A DNA stretch of 64,000 nucleotides from Paenibacillus glycanilyticus NBRC 16618. GTDB taxonomy: Bacteria; Bacillota; Bacilli; Paenibacillales; Paenibacillaceae. The notes under the pieces were generated by a model. That model saw only the letters and a program-made list of their open reading frames with translations, ran no database searches and was not told the DNA's origin. The position numbers were made by a program, and so were the translations under genes. Below are positions 26,296 through 34,071 of the stretch, piece after piece (positions within the stretch are counted from its first letter, which is position 1; each line of letters opens with the position of its first letter). The stretch is from the NCBI RefSeq assembly GCF_004000805.1, contig NZ_BILY01000007.1, positions 174,388 to 238,387 on the forward strand, written 5' to 3'.

Positions 26296-26604
26296 TTGGA
26301 TTATTCAACTATGTGCCCAAAGTATGAAGCTGCGGCCGACATTCTTGGTAAGAAATGGACAGGGCTTATCATCCGGGTTATGCTTGGCGGACCTAAACGG
26401 TTCAAGGAAATTAAAGAGCAGATCCCCGAGATGAGCGACAAAATGTTAACGGATCGGATGAAGGAACTAGAGAGTCAAAGCATCGTGAAACGAACTGTCT
26501 ATCCTGAAATGCCTGTTCGAATCGAATATGAGTTAACGCCGAAGGGTCGCGAGCTCCAACCCGTAATCGAATCGATTCAAAGCTGGGGCGAGCATTGGAT
26601 GTAA
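26296..26604 (+). CDS. HxlR-family redox regulator, YodB/CatR-like
   Basis: 102 aa winged-helix regulator. The stretches CPKYEAAADILGKKWTGLII and GGPKRFKEIKEQIPEMSDKM closely resemble Bacillus YodB, which represses quinone-detoxifying genes and is inactivated by oxidation of an N-terminal Cys. The matching Cys7 is present (MDYSTMCPK); no second conserved C-terminal Cys is seen. The start is TTG 26296, about 8 nt after AAAGGGG; an in-frame GTG at 26287 overlaps the ribosome site. It is divergent from doxX. Call by similarity and context. Confidence 0.85.
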   Translation: MDYSTMCPKYEAAADILGKKWTGLIIRVMLGGPKRFKEIKEQIPEMSDKMLTDRMKELESQSIVKRTVYPEMPVRIEYELTPKGRELQPVIESIQSWGEHWM

Positions 26605-26615
26605 AGCTGTACAAC

Positions 26616-26669
26616 AAAAAAGCTGTGCCGGACTAAGGATATCCCTATCCTGTCCGGCGCAGCTTTTTT
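26616..26669. terminator. bidirectional terminator after YodB-like gene
   Basis: AAAAAAGCTGTGCCGGAC pairs with GTCCGGCGCAGCTTTTTT; the loop itself can fold (GGATATCC). It ends the regulator gene on plus and the candidate sRNA on minus. Confidence 0.9.
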
Positions 26670-26697
26670 GCATGAGTTGACTTTCATCGCCAACTCC
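26616..26697 (-). ncRNA. candidate Fur-controlled small RNA downstream of sdhB
   Basis: Predicted minus-strand transcript of about 80 nt starting near 26695, 7 nt after a -10 embedded in a Fur box. It has a 5' hairpin (GAGTTG with CAACTC, 26674-26696), a short A-rich linker, and a strong terminator hairpin with a T-run. No convincing ORF or homologue is recognised; the architecture is that of a bacterial sRNA. Expression is not shown by sequence. Confidence 0.4.
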
Positions 26698-26701
26698 ATT
26701 A

Positions 26702-26730
26702 CTATTATTGATAATAGTTATCATTATCAA
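26702..26730 (-). promoter_or_regulatory. Fur box overlapping a minus-strand promoter
   Basis: GATAATAGTTATCATTATC (26710-26728 on plus) matches the 19-bp Fur consensus at 16 positions. The same bases contain a minus-strand TTGATA (26725-26730) and TAATAG (26702-26707) spaced by 17. The site lies between convergent genes, not in front of a protein gene. Confidence 0.65.
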
Positions 26731-26740
26731 ATAAGAGCAA

Positions 26741-26768
26741 GAAAAAGCCCCCCGCTGCTGCGGAGGGC
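26741..26768 (-). terminator. intrinsic terminator of sdhCAB
   Basis: On the minus strand GCCCTCCG pairs with CGGGGGGC around loop CAGCAG, then TTTTTC. Confidence 0.85.
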
Positions 26769-26775
26769 GTCCTTC

Positions 26776-27534
26776 TTAGCCAAGCCATTTTTTGAACAAT
26801 TGTTTGGTCGTATCGCGGTTGATCGCAGCGATCGAAGTCGTAAGCGGAATGCCTTTCGGGCACGAACGCACGCAGTTTTGCGAGTTGCCGCAGCCTTCGA
26901 TACCGCCGTCTTCCATCAATGTCTCCAGACGTTCAGCCTTGTTCATTTCACCCGTAGGGTGAACGTTGAAGAGGCGGACCTGGGAGATCGCTTGCGGGCC
27001 GATAAAGCTGTTGCGATCGTTAACGTTCGGGCAGGCTTCCATACAAACGCCGCAAGTCATGCATTTGGACAGCTCGTATGCCCATTGGCGCTTCTCTTCA
27101 GCCAGACGAGGGCCAGGGCCCAGATCATACGTACCGTCGATCGGAATCCATGCTTTAACCCGTTTCAGCGCGTTGAACATGCGCTCGCGGTTAATAACAA
27201 GGTCACGCACGACAGGGAATGTGCGCATCGGCTCGAGGCGAATTGGCTGCTCCAGCTTATCGATCAGCGCGCTGCAGGCCTGACGAGGCTTGCCGTTGAT
27301 GACCATCGAGCAGGCACCGCACACTTCCTCAAGGCAGTTGGATTCCCAGCATACCGGAGCCGTGTTTCCGCCATCCGATTTTTTCGGATTACGCTGAATT
27401 TCCATCAAGCCGCTGATGACGTTCATGTTGGCGCGGTAAGGAATCTCAAACTCTTCGGTATAAGGTGCGGAGTCCGGACCGTCTTGACGGGTAATAACGA
27501 ATTTTACGGTTTTCGTTGCTGTCGTTTGAGCCAT
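26776..27534 (-). CDS. sdhB: succinate dehydrogenase iron-sulfur subunit
   Basis: 252 aa subunit of respiratory complex II carrying electrons from FAD to quinone. The N-terminal 2Fe-2S domain has CWESNCLEEVCGACSMVINGKPRQAC. The C-terminal domain has the 4Fe-4S/3Fe-4S cysteines in CMTCGVCMEACPNVN and GCGNSQNCVRSCPKGIP. It is last in sdhC-sdhA-sdhB, 2 nt after sdhA, and ends at an intrinsic terminator. A Fur box lies just beyond. Confidence 0.96.
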   Translation of the reverse strand: MAQTTATKTVKFVITRQDGPDSAPYTEEFEIPYRANMNVISGLMEIQRNPKKSDGGNTAPVCWESNCLEEVCGACSMVINGKPRQACSALIDKLEQPIRLEPMRTFPVVRDLVINRERMFNALKRVKAWIPIDGTYDLGPGPRLAEEKRQWAYELSKCMTCGVCMEACPNVNDRNSFIGPQAISQVRLFNVHPTGEMNKAERLETLMEDGGIEGCGNSQNCVRSCPKGIPLTTSIAAINRDTTKQLFKKWLG

Positions 27535-27536
27535 TG

Positions 27537-29294
27537 TTATTCTCCTTTCTTCTTGTTGGCTGTATAGTCGCGTTTACGCGGTTTGATGAGGGAAGTATCA
27601 ACATCCTCATACGAGATTTGCGGACCTTCAGGCGTCCAGGTTGCTTTTGTTGTTTTGAGGAAGTCCTCGTCATTACGGTCCGGGAAGTCCGGCTTGTAAT
27701 GCGCGCCGCGGCTTTCGTCACGGAGCAAAGCACCCAGAGTCATCGCTTCGGACAGCTCAAGCATGTTCCACAGCTGGCGCGTGAACGCTACGCTGGAGTT
27801 ATTCCATTTGAGCGAGTCGTTGATGTTGATGTTTTGGTAACGCTGCTTCAGCTCTTTGATCTTATCGATCGTTTGCTGCAGCTTGTCATTAAAGCGTACA
27901 ACCGTCATGTTGTTGGTCATCCACTCGCCAAGCTCTTTGTGGATAACGTAAGCATTCTCGGTACCGTTCATGCCGAGGATCTTGTTGTACTTGTCTTCAT
28001 GGCGTTTCTTCTCGCGGTCGAATACCGAAGAGGAAACGTCTTCGGACGATTTCTTAAGGCCTTTGATGTATTCAACGGCTTTAGGACCGGCAACCATGCC
28101 GCCAAAGATAGCGGACAGGAGCGAGTTTGCGCCGAGACGGTTCGCGCCGTGGTATTGGTATTCGCATTCGCCTGCCGCGAACAGACCAGGGATGTTCGTC
28201 ATTTGGTTGTAGTCAACCCACATGCCGCCCATCGAATAGTGAACCGCAGGGAAGATTTTCATTGGGATTTTACGCGGGTCGTCGCCCATGAACTTCTCGT
28301 AAATCTCGATGATGCCGCCAAGCTTAACGTCAAGCTCCTTCGGATCTTTATGCGACAGGTCAAGGTAAACCATGTTCTCGCCGTTGATGCCAAGCTTCTC
28401 GTCAACGCAGACGCTGAAGATTTCGCGTGTTGCGATATCGCGCGGAACAAGGTTGCCGTACGCCGGATATTTCTCTTCAAGGAAGTACCAAGGCTTACCG
28501 TCTTTGTACGTCCAGATCCGGCCGCCTTCGCCGCGTGCCGATTCGGACATCAGGCGCAGCTTGTCGTCGCCGGGAATAGCCGTTGGATGGATTTGGATAA
28601 ATTCGCCGTTTGCGTAATGTACGCCTTGCTGGTATACAGCAGATGCGGCAGTACCTGTATTGATAACGGAGTTCGTTGTTTTACCGAAAATGATACCAGG
28701 ACCGCCGGATGCGAGAATAACGGCGTCGCCGACGAAAGTATGTACTTCCATCGTACGCAGGCTTTGTGCCGAAACACCGCGGCAGATGCCTTCGTCGTCC
28801 AGTACGGCGCCAAGGAATTCCCAATGCTCGTATTTCGTTACGAGACCGGCTGCTTCCCAGCGGCGAACTTGCTCATCCAATGCGTACAGCAGCTGTTGGC
28901 CGGTTGTAGCGCCAGCGAATGCCGTACGGTGATATTGCGTACCGCCGAAACGACGGAAGTCAAGCAGACCCTCTGGCGTACGGGAGAACATAACGCCCAT
29001 GCGGTCCATCAAGTGGATAATGCCAGGTGCGGCTTCGCACATTGCTTTTACCGGAGGCTGATTCGCGAGGAAGTCGCCGCCATATACGGTATCGTCAAAA
29101 TGCTCCCAAGGGGAGTCGCCTTCACCTTTTGTATTTACAGCGCCGTTAATGCCGCCTTGCGCGCAAACGGAATGGGAACGTTTCACCGGCACGAGGGAGA
29201 ACAGATCCACATGCACGCCCGCTTCCGCCGCTTTAACGGTTGCCATAAGGCCCGCAAGACCGCCGCCAACGACGATAATTTTATTTTTAGCCAT
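27537..29294 (-). CDS. sdhA: succinate dehydrogenase flavoprotein subunit
   Basis: 585 aa catalytic subunit of complex II, oxidising succinate to fumarate. The N-terminal FAD dinucleotide fold reads VVGGGLAGLMATVKAAEAG. The covalent-flavin region HSVCAQGGINGA is present, as are the substrate/active-site segments FIQIHPTAIPG, ARGEGGRIW and GGMWVDYNQMTNIPGLFAAGE. Length and order fit the Bacillus-type enzyme. It lies 27 nt after sdhC and is co-transcribed with sdhB. Confidence 0.97.
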   Translation of the reverse strand: MAKNKIIVVGGGLAGLMATVKAAEAGVHVDLFSLVPVKRSHSVCAQGGINGAVNTKGEGDSPWEHFDDTVYGGDFLANQPPVKAMCEAAPGIIHLMDRMGVMFSRTPEGLLDFRRFGGTQYHRTAFAGATTGQQLLYALDEQVRRWEAAGLVTKYEHWEFLGAVLDDEGICRGVSAQSLRTMEVHTFVGDAVILASGGPGIIFGKTTNSVINTGTAASAVYQQGVHYANGEFIQIHPTAIPGDDKLRLMSESARGEGGRIWTYKDGKPWYFLEEKYPAYGNLVPRDIATREIFSVCVDEKLGINGENMVYLDLSHKDPKELDVKLGGIIEIYEKFMGDDPRKIPMKIFPAVHYSMGGMWVDYNQMTNIPGLFAAGECEYQYHGANRLGANSLLSAIFGGMVAGPKAVEYIKGLKKSSEDVSSSVFDREKKRHEDKYNKILGMNGTENAYVIHKELGEWMTNNMTVVRFNDKLQQTIDKIKELKQRYQNININDSLKWNNSSVAFTRQLWNMLELSEAMTLGALLRDESRGAHYKPDFPDRNDEDFLKTTKATWTPEGPQISYEDVDTSLIKPRKRDYTANKKKGE

Positions 29295-29321
29295 AACGTT
29301 TCGCTCCTTGTCTAAATACTA

Positions 29322-29993
29322 CTAACCGATATTGGTCAATGCCAATGCGGCACTTGCCGTTTCCTTGAACTCGTCGCCCATAAACGCTACGAGGGACAGG
29401 ATGAACAGCGCAGCTACAAGCACAAAGATTACCATGCAGATATTCGCCGAAACCCGTTGAGCTTTCGGAGATACCGTAATACCCCAGCTGATCAGGAACG
29501 CCCAGAGGCCGTTGCTGAAGTGGAATACGGCAGCGAGAATACCGATGAGGTACAGAATGAACAAAGCAGGGCTGGTTGCAATATTATGCATAGTCGAGCC
29601 AAGCTCTTCATGCGTTACATTGCCAAGCGCTACCTGCACGCGAGTCTCGAACACGTGCCAGATAATAAAGATAAACGTGATTACCCCTGTAATACGCTGC
29701 AACGTAAATGCCCAGTTACGCTCATATTTGAAACGTCCCGAGTTGAGGTTCGATTGATAAGCCATATACAAACCGTAAACACCGTGGAACAAAATCGGCA
29801 GATAGATACCGAAGATTTCGAGCAGCGTTACGATAGGCAGGCCGTTAATAAAATTAACCGCTCTGGTGAAGCCTTCCGGCCCACGCTCATACGCCTGAAA
29901 ATTGGCCAGGGCATGCACGATGATAAAACCACCCAGCGGAATCACCCCAAGCAGAGAGTGCAGCTTGCGCCAGTAGTACGAATTTCCTTTCAT
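29322..29993 (-). CDS. sdhC: succinate dehydrogenase cytochrome b558 subunit
   Basis: 223 aa membrane anchor of complex II with five membrane segments, the Bacillus-type single large anchor that binds two haems. Candidate haem histidines sit in the segments LGGFIIVHALANF, LFHGVYGLYMAY, IIWHVFETRV and VFHFSNGLW. The ATG at 29993 follows AAGGAGA at 7 nt; the longer upstream frame has no site. It is the first gene of sdhCAB, with a consensus-like promoter about 65 nt upstream and a divergent LysR gene. Confidence 0.94.
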   Translation of the reverse strand: MKGNSYYWRKLHSLLGVIPLGGFIIVHALANFQAYERGPEGFTRAVNFINGLPIVTLLEIFGIYLPILFHGVYGLYMAYQSNLNSGRFKYERNWAFTLQRITGVITFIFIIWHVFETRVQVALGNVTHEELGSTMHNIATSPALFILYLIGILAAVFHFSNGLWAFLISWGITVSPKAQRVSANICMVIFVLVAALFILSLVAFMGDEFKETASAALALTNIG

Positions 29994-30059
29994 TAATACT
30001 TCTCCTTTCCAGACTGTGGTCGCTCCATGACATTTTTTGCTGTTGACAAACCATTCTAC

Positions 30060-30088
30060 ATTGTACCCCCGGCTTTTAAGTCCGTCAA
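30060..30088 (-). promoter_or_regulatory. sigma-A promoter of sdhCAB
   Basis: On the minus strand TTGACG (30083-30088) and TACAAT (30060-30065) with a 17-bp spacer. The rest of the 331-bp divergent gap is AT-rich near the LysR start (TTATTATAATTTATTATAA) and holds no gene. Confidence 0.7.
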
Positions 30089-30324
30089 CAAAAGTCGACA
30101 CCATTTGCGAAAGTTTCATTTCCCGACTTTTATTGCAATGGGGTCCCCGCAAAGTACTAGGATTAAATTTCGAAGCTTACGCTTCACTTCGTGGGCGTTA
30201 TTCAAATTGTGAACGTTCCGTGTATGCCACCCTTTTAATCCTACTCCTTTTGAGCTTATAATGGAATTGCATATTTATTATAATTTATTATAACCAATTC
30301 ACATAAGCGATCGGGGAGACCAAA

Positions 30325-31203
30325 ATGATCGAAGAATTTCATATGTTTGCTGCCATCGTGGAACATTCCAGCATGAATAAAGCAGCTAGCCTGCTTAATT
30401 TATCCCAGCCGGCCTTGTCCCGCAAAATAGCAAAGCTTGAAGAAGAAATAGGCGCCAAGCTGTTCGAACGCGTTGGCAAGCGGCTTGAGCTGACCCGCGT
30501 CGGTCAATTGACTTACGAGTATGCCGTGAACCTCCGCAAGCTGCACCGTCGTTACATGGATTCCGTTGCCGAGTACACCGCTGCGGGACGGACCTCCATC
30601 ACGATCGGGGCAAGCTTAACGACGCTTCAAACCACATTACCCGACTTCATAAAGACGTTAAACGCCAGTCATCCGGAATTCGATATCAAAGCTGTAACCG
30701 GCAAAACCCACGAGATTGTCACGCTTGTCCGCGACAACAAAGCGGATATCGCCATCGTTGCTTCCATGATTGAAGATTCCCAGCTTCACTGCGTGCCGCT
30801 GTTTGACGATCATCTGCTGCTCGTTATCCCGACCAGCGTAACCGTAACGCATGAGGAGCCTCTTTCAATAGAAGATTTAAACGGGCTGCCCATGATTTTG
30901 TTCTCCAAAGGCACCTGGTACCGCAAGCTGACCGACGAAGTATTCGCCAAATACCATCTTCAGCCGGATGTCCGGATGGAGATCGACTCCTTCGAGGCTA
31001 TCGTCCGTCTTCTTCATACGTGCCGAGCGGCAACCCTGCTCCCGCATTCCTATATGCGCAAGCAGTTACTCGCCGACAACGAGCTTGTCGTTGTCCCCAT
31101 CCGCGAGCTGGAAGAGACCAAGCGAACGACTTGTCTCATCCACAATGACCCTTCCGATCTTCATCCGGCGGTCCGGCGTTGGATCTCGGAGTTGGGTCAG
31201 TAA
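30325..31203 (+). CDS. LysR-family regulator divergent from sdhCAB
   Basis: 292 aa. Its N-terminal HTH has MNKAASLLNLSQPALSRKIAKLEEEIG, followed by a periplasmic-binding-like effector domain (about 90-290). GGGGAG lies 6 nt before the ATG. Position back-to-back with sdhCAB suggests it senses a TCA-cycle or carbon metabolite and controls the operon. CcpC and CitR of Bacillus are LysR regulators of TCA genes, but I cannot say it is their orthologue. It ends at its own terminator. Confidence 0.9.
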   Translation: MIEEFHMFAAIVEHSSMNKAASLLNLSQPALSRKIAKLEEEIGAKLFERVGKRLELTRVGQLTYEYAVNLRKLHRRYMDSVAEYTAAGRTSITIGASLTTLQTTLPDFIKTLNASHPEFDIKAVTGKTHEIVTLVRDNKADIAIVASMIEDSQLHCVPLFDDHLLLVIPTSVTVTHEEPLSIEDLNGLPMILFSKGTWYRKLTDEVFAKYHLQPDVRMEIDSFEAIVRLLHTCRAATLLPHSYMRKQLLADNELVVVPIRELEETKRTTCLIHNDPSDLHPAVRRWISELGQ

Positions 31204-31280
31204 AGAGGGTTCGCTCTTGTGTCTTTCGCTCTTGTGCTTTTCGCCCTTGTGCTCTCCGCTCTTCTCGCTCCCGCAAGGGA

Positions 31281-31320
31281 GGACAGTGGTAGCGCTTTTT
31301 AGCGCTTCACTGTCCTTTTT
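31281..31320 (+). terminator. intrinsic terminator of LysR gene
   Basis: GGACAGTGGTAGCGC pairs with GCGCTTCACTGTCC (small bulge) then TTTTT. Confidence 0.85.
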
Positions 31321-31366
31321 CATTCCCTCGCAGGGGGAATGGATGGGTGCGGCGCGAGGCGGGAAA

Positions 31367-31475
31367 GGGGTATCTCTGGAGGAGCGCAGCGTTCGCCTTT
31401 GTCACTTCCTTTGCTACCCCTATGTAAACCTGTTCAGAGCAAAGGAATGACAACAGCGGCCGGAAGAGATACCCC
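31367..31475 (-). repeat. nested hairpin element, copy D (inverted)
   Basis: Outer arms GGGGTATCTCT and AGAGATACCCC; inner arms GTCACTTCCTTTGCT and AGCAAAGGAATGAC (one mismatch). On the minus strand the conserved strands read TTCCGGCCGCTGTTGT and ACAAAGGCGAACGCTGCGC. Weaker outer pairing continues out to about 31334 and 31509. No gene lies in this 366-bp gap. Confidence 0.8.
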
Positions 31476-31528
31476 GTCCCGCCGAGCCATCCCGCCCCAT
31501 CCATTCCCCACCTCAGCAGCGAGCAAAC

Positions 31529-31564
31529 AAAAGGACAATGAACGCTAACGGCGCCCACTGTCCT
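31529..31564 (-). terminator. intrinsic terminator of ktrB-ktrA
   Basis: On the minus strand GGACAGTG and CATTGTCC arms with inner GCGCCGTTAGCG pairing, then TTTTG. Confidence 0.75.
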
Positions 31565-31569
31565 TATCA

Positions 31570-32232
31570 TCACCTGATTATGGTTTCTTCAAACTGTTCA
31601 ATCTGGTCGTTTGTTCCGATCACGACCATAACGTCCTTTTCCGTCACCACATCCGTCGCCGTAGGAGCAATTATAATACCGGAAGGCTTGTTAATGGCTA
31701 CGATGCTGCAACCGAACCGGGCGCGCAAATTCATGTCTTGAAGCGACTTGCCGTTCAGGCATTTCGGCACCGAAAGCTCGGCAATGGTATACTCCTTCGA
31801 CAGCTCGATATAATCAAGCAGATTCGGGGAGACAAGCTGATGGGCAACCCGGATGCCCATATCCCGCTCCGGATAAATAACGCGGTCAACGCCAATTTTC
31901 TCCAGCACGCGTCCGTGCAGCTCGCTCATCGCTTTGGCTACTACCCGCTTCACGCCCAAATCCTTCAATAATATAGTCGTCAGTATGCTGGCCTGAATGT
32001 CATCGCCAATTGCCACAACTCCGCAGTCAAAATTACGAACGCCTAGTGATCGCAGCGTCTCTTCGTCCGTGCAATCCGCCGACACCGTATAGGTCAGCAC
32101 ATTGCTCATCTCCTGAACGGCTTCCTCATCCCGGTCGATTCCAAGCACCTCATAGCCCAGCTTAATAAGCTCTCTTCCAAGACTGGAGCCGAACCTCCCC
32201 AAGCCTACGATCACGAATTGATTGTTTTTCAT
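31570..32232 (-). CDS. ktrA: potassium uptake regulatory subunit, KtrA/KtrC type
   Basis: 220 aa cytosolic RCK protein gating the Ktr potassium channel. The N-terminal Rossmann fold has VIVGLGRFGSSLGREL with an acidic ligand Asp in GIDRDEEAV, which binds ATP/ADP or NAD. The C-terminal RCK_C (about 135-220) is the known c-di-AMP-binding part in the family. It lies 17 nt after ktrB, so the order is ktrB-ktrA, the reverse of Bacillus ktrAB. Whether it is the KtrA or KtrC orthologue is not decided by sequence alone. Confidence 0.93.
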   Translation of the reverse strand: MKNNQFVIVGLGRFGSSLGRELIKLGYEVLGIDRDEEAVQEMSNVLTYTVSADCTDEETLRSLGVRNFDCGVVAIGDDIQASILTTILLKDLGVKRVVAKAMSELHGRVLEKIGVDRVIYPERDMGIRVAHQLVSPNLLDYIELSKEYTIAELSVPKCLNGKSLQDMNLRARFGCSIVAINKPSGIIIAPTATDVVTEKDVMVVIGTNDQIEQFEETIIR

Positions 32233-32249
32233 TCTTGCTCTCTATTCCC

Positions 32250-33590
32250 CTATCCAATCGTAATTTTGCCTTCCGGATACCGGTACAGCTCTTTCTCTGT
32301 TTTTGGCCCTAGCGCGTAAGCAAGCGTCAGCGGACCAAGCCGTCCGGCGAACATCGTTACCGCAATGACTATTTTGCCGAAGAACGTCAGCTCGGGCGTA
32401 ATGCCCGTCGTTAGGCCAACGGTGCCAAACGCCGACGTTGTTTCGAATAAAATTTTCAGGAACTGCTGGTCTTCCGTCGTGGACAGCAGCATCGTTACCA
32501 ATAGGACCAGCGTGAGCGACAGCATCGTAATCGTCAGCGCCTTGAAGATCCGGTCCTTCCCAAGCCGGTAATGGAAAAGAACGATATCTTCCCGCCCTCG
32601 GATCATCGCGATAACCGCCCCGACCATCGTGGTAAAGGTTGTCGTCTTGATTCCCCCGCCTGTAGAGCCTGGCGAAGCGCCGATAAACATCAGAATAACG
32701 GTGAAAAAGACGGTCGCCTGCCGAAGCTGGGTATAATCCAGCGTGTTGGCCCCCGCCGTTCTAGGCGTTACGGACTGGAAGAAGGAAGCCAGAATCTTTT
32801 CGCCCCAATTGAGGGAACCAAGCGTATTGCTGTTCGAAAACTCGAAAACGAAAATAACAACAGCGCCAGCGGCAATCAGGATGCCGGTTGTCGAGAGAAC
32901 AACCTTGCTGTGCAGCGACAGTCTTTTGTTTTTCCGGAACTCCAGCAAATCCGCCATCACCACAAAACCTAATCCGCCAAAAATAATGAGCAGCATCGAC
33001 ACGATATTAACGAGCGGGTCCCCTACGTACATCGTTAAGCTGCTGAAATGGCCGAAGATATCAAAGCCTGCGTTATTGAAGAAGGATATCGAATGAAAGA
33101 GCCCAAACCATACCGCTCTCCCAAACGGCATGTCAAAGGCGAATCGGACGGCAAACAGAACAGCGCCAACCAGCTCTATCGTTAAAGAGTAGAAGATCAC
33201 TCGACGGATTAGTCTGACGATGCCCTCCATACTCGTCTGGTTCATCGCTTCCTGCAGAATGAGCCGTTCCTTAAGCGAAATCCTCTTGCGCAGCACAAGC
33301 GCAATCAGCGTGGCCATGGTCATAAAGCCTAATCCGCCAATTTGGATAAGAGAGAGGATGATGATTTTGCCAAAGGTAGAGAAGTATGTACCCGTATCGA
33401 CGACAACAAGTCCGGTCACGCAGGTCGCCGAGGTTGCCGTGAACAACGCATCGATAAAGGGCAGGCGCGAGCCATCGCTTGAGGCGAAGGGCATCGACAG
33501 CAGCACGGCTCCAATCACGATAATCATGGCAAAACCAAAGACCAGAATCCTTGGCGGCGACCATTTCAGGATATTGAGATATTTGGCCAT
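32250..33590 (-). CDS. ktrB: potassium uptake transmembrane subunit, KtrB/TrkH type
   Basis: 446 aa K+ (or Na+-dependent K+) channel subunit with four repeated membrane-pore-membrane units. The pore loops with their filter glycines are visible: TSATCVTGLVVVD, FHSISFFNNAGFDIFG, GASPGSTGGGIK and TTSAFGTVGLTTG. It is first in an operon with ktrA and preceded by a c-di-AMP (ydaO) riboswitch, so K+ import is expected to fall when c-di-AMP is high. The start ATG follows AAGGAGAGAAGA. Confidence 0.94.
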   Translation of the reverse strand: MAKYLNILKWSPPRILVFGFAMIIVIGAVLLSMPFASSDGSRLPFIDALFTATSATCVTGLVVVDTGTYFSTFGKIIILSLIQIGGLGFMTMATLIALVLRKRISLKERLILQEAMNQTSMEGIVRLIRRVIFYSLTIELVGAVLFAVRFAFDMPFGRAVWFGLFHSISFFNNAGFDIFGHFSSLTMYVGDPLVNIVSMLLIIFGGLGFVVMADLLEFRKNKRLSLHSKVVLSTTGILIAAGAVVIFVFEFSNSNTLGSLNWGEKILASFFQSVTPRTAGANTLDYTQLRQATVFFTVILMFIGASPGSTGGGIKTTTFTTMVGAVIAMIRGREDIVLFHYRLGKDRIFKALTITMLSLTLVLLVTMLLSTTEDQQFLKILFETTSAFGTVGLTTGITPELTFFGKIVIAVTMFAGRLGPLTLAYALGPKTEKELYRYPEGKITIG

Positions 33591-33629
33591 TCTTCTCTCC
33601 TTTTAATAGATCTTTCAACATTTGGGCAT

Positions 33630-33655
33630 AAAAAAAAGCACGGGAACTCCCATGC
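33630..33655 (-). terminator. riboswitch-controlled terminator upstream of ktrB
   Basis: On the minus strand GCATGGGA pairs with TCCCGTGC around GT, then eight T's. Confidence 0.9.
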
Positions 33656-33830
33656 AAATGAGTCCTGTTCCACGCAGCCTACGAGGTTAGCTGACGGATT
33701 CGGGCCTGGAAAGGCAGCCCTATTCAAGCGGAATGCTCGAAATTCACCCCATGCTGGCGGATTGCTCCGGACAGCGGTTTGGTTCCCCCGTTTTCAAAAA
33801 CGAAATTCGGCTGATACGATTCGATTAATA
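33656..33830 (-). ncRNA. ydaO-yuaA (c-di-AMP) riboswitch of ktrBA
   Basis: On the minus strand the leader shows the conserved blocks of this class in order: CGGGGGAACC, TGGGGTGAAT, AGGGCTGCC, CCGAATCCGTCAGCTAACC and TCGTAGGC, followed by a terminator. The class binds c-di-AMP and turns expression off. Location in front of potassium uptake genes is the textbook context. Confidence 0.95.
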
Positions 33831-34071
33831 TGACGTAACGATTATACGCCCAAACTGCGGAAACGATCAAAATGAGCCTAAGCGATAATTAAGCGGAATT
33901 CGTTCAAAAACGGGCAATCCTACAAAACAATTGGCTGCTTGCTGGCTGCAAGTCCTTATTTCACCGCTTTCCGTTTGCATCCTCTACTTTCGCCCGCATT
34001 GGATAAATGAGGTTAATAATGGTATTGTTACTGTAGCGAAGCATCGTCTGAATTCGAAATGGAGGTTTTGT

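Noticed and set aside
27516..29315. A 599-codon open frame on the plus strand opposite sdhA
   Set aside because: It is antisense to a clear SdhA with full catalytic motifs. No ribosome site or family signature; such frames are common opposite GC-rich codon patterns.
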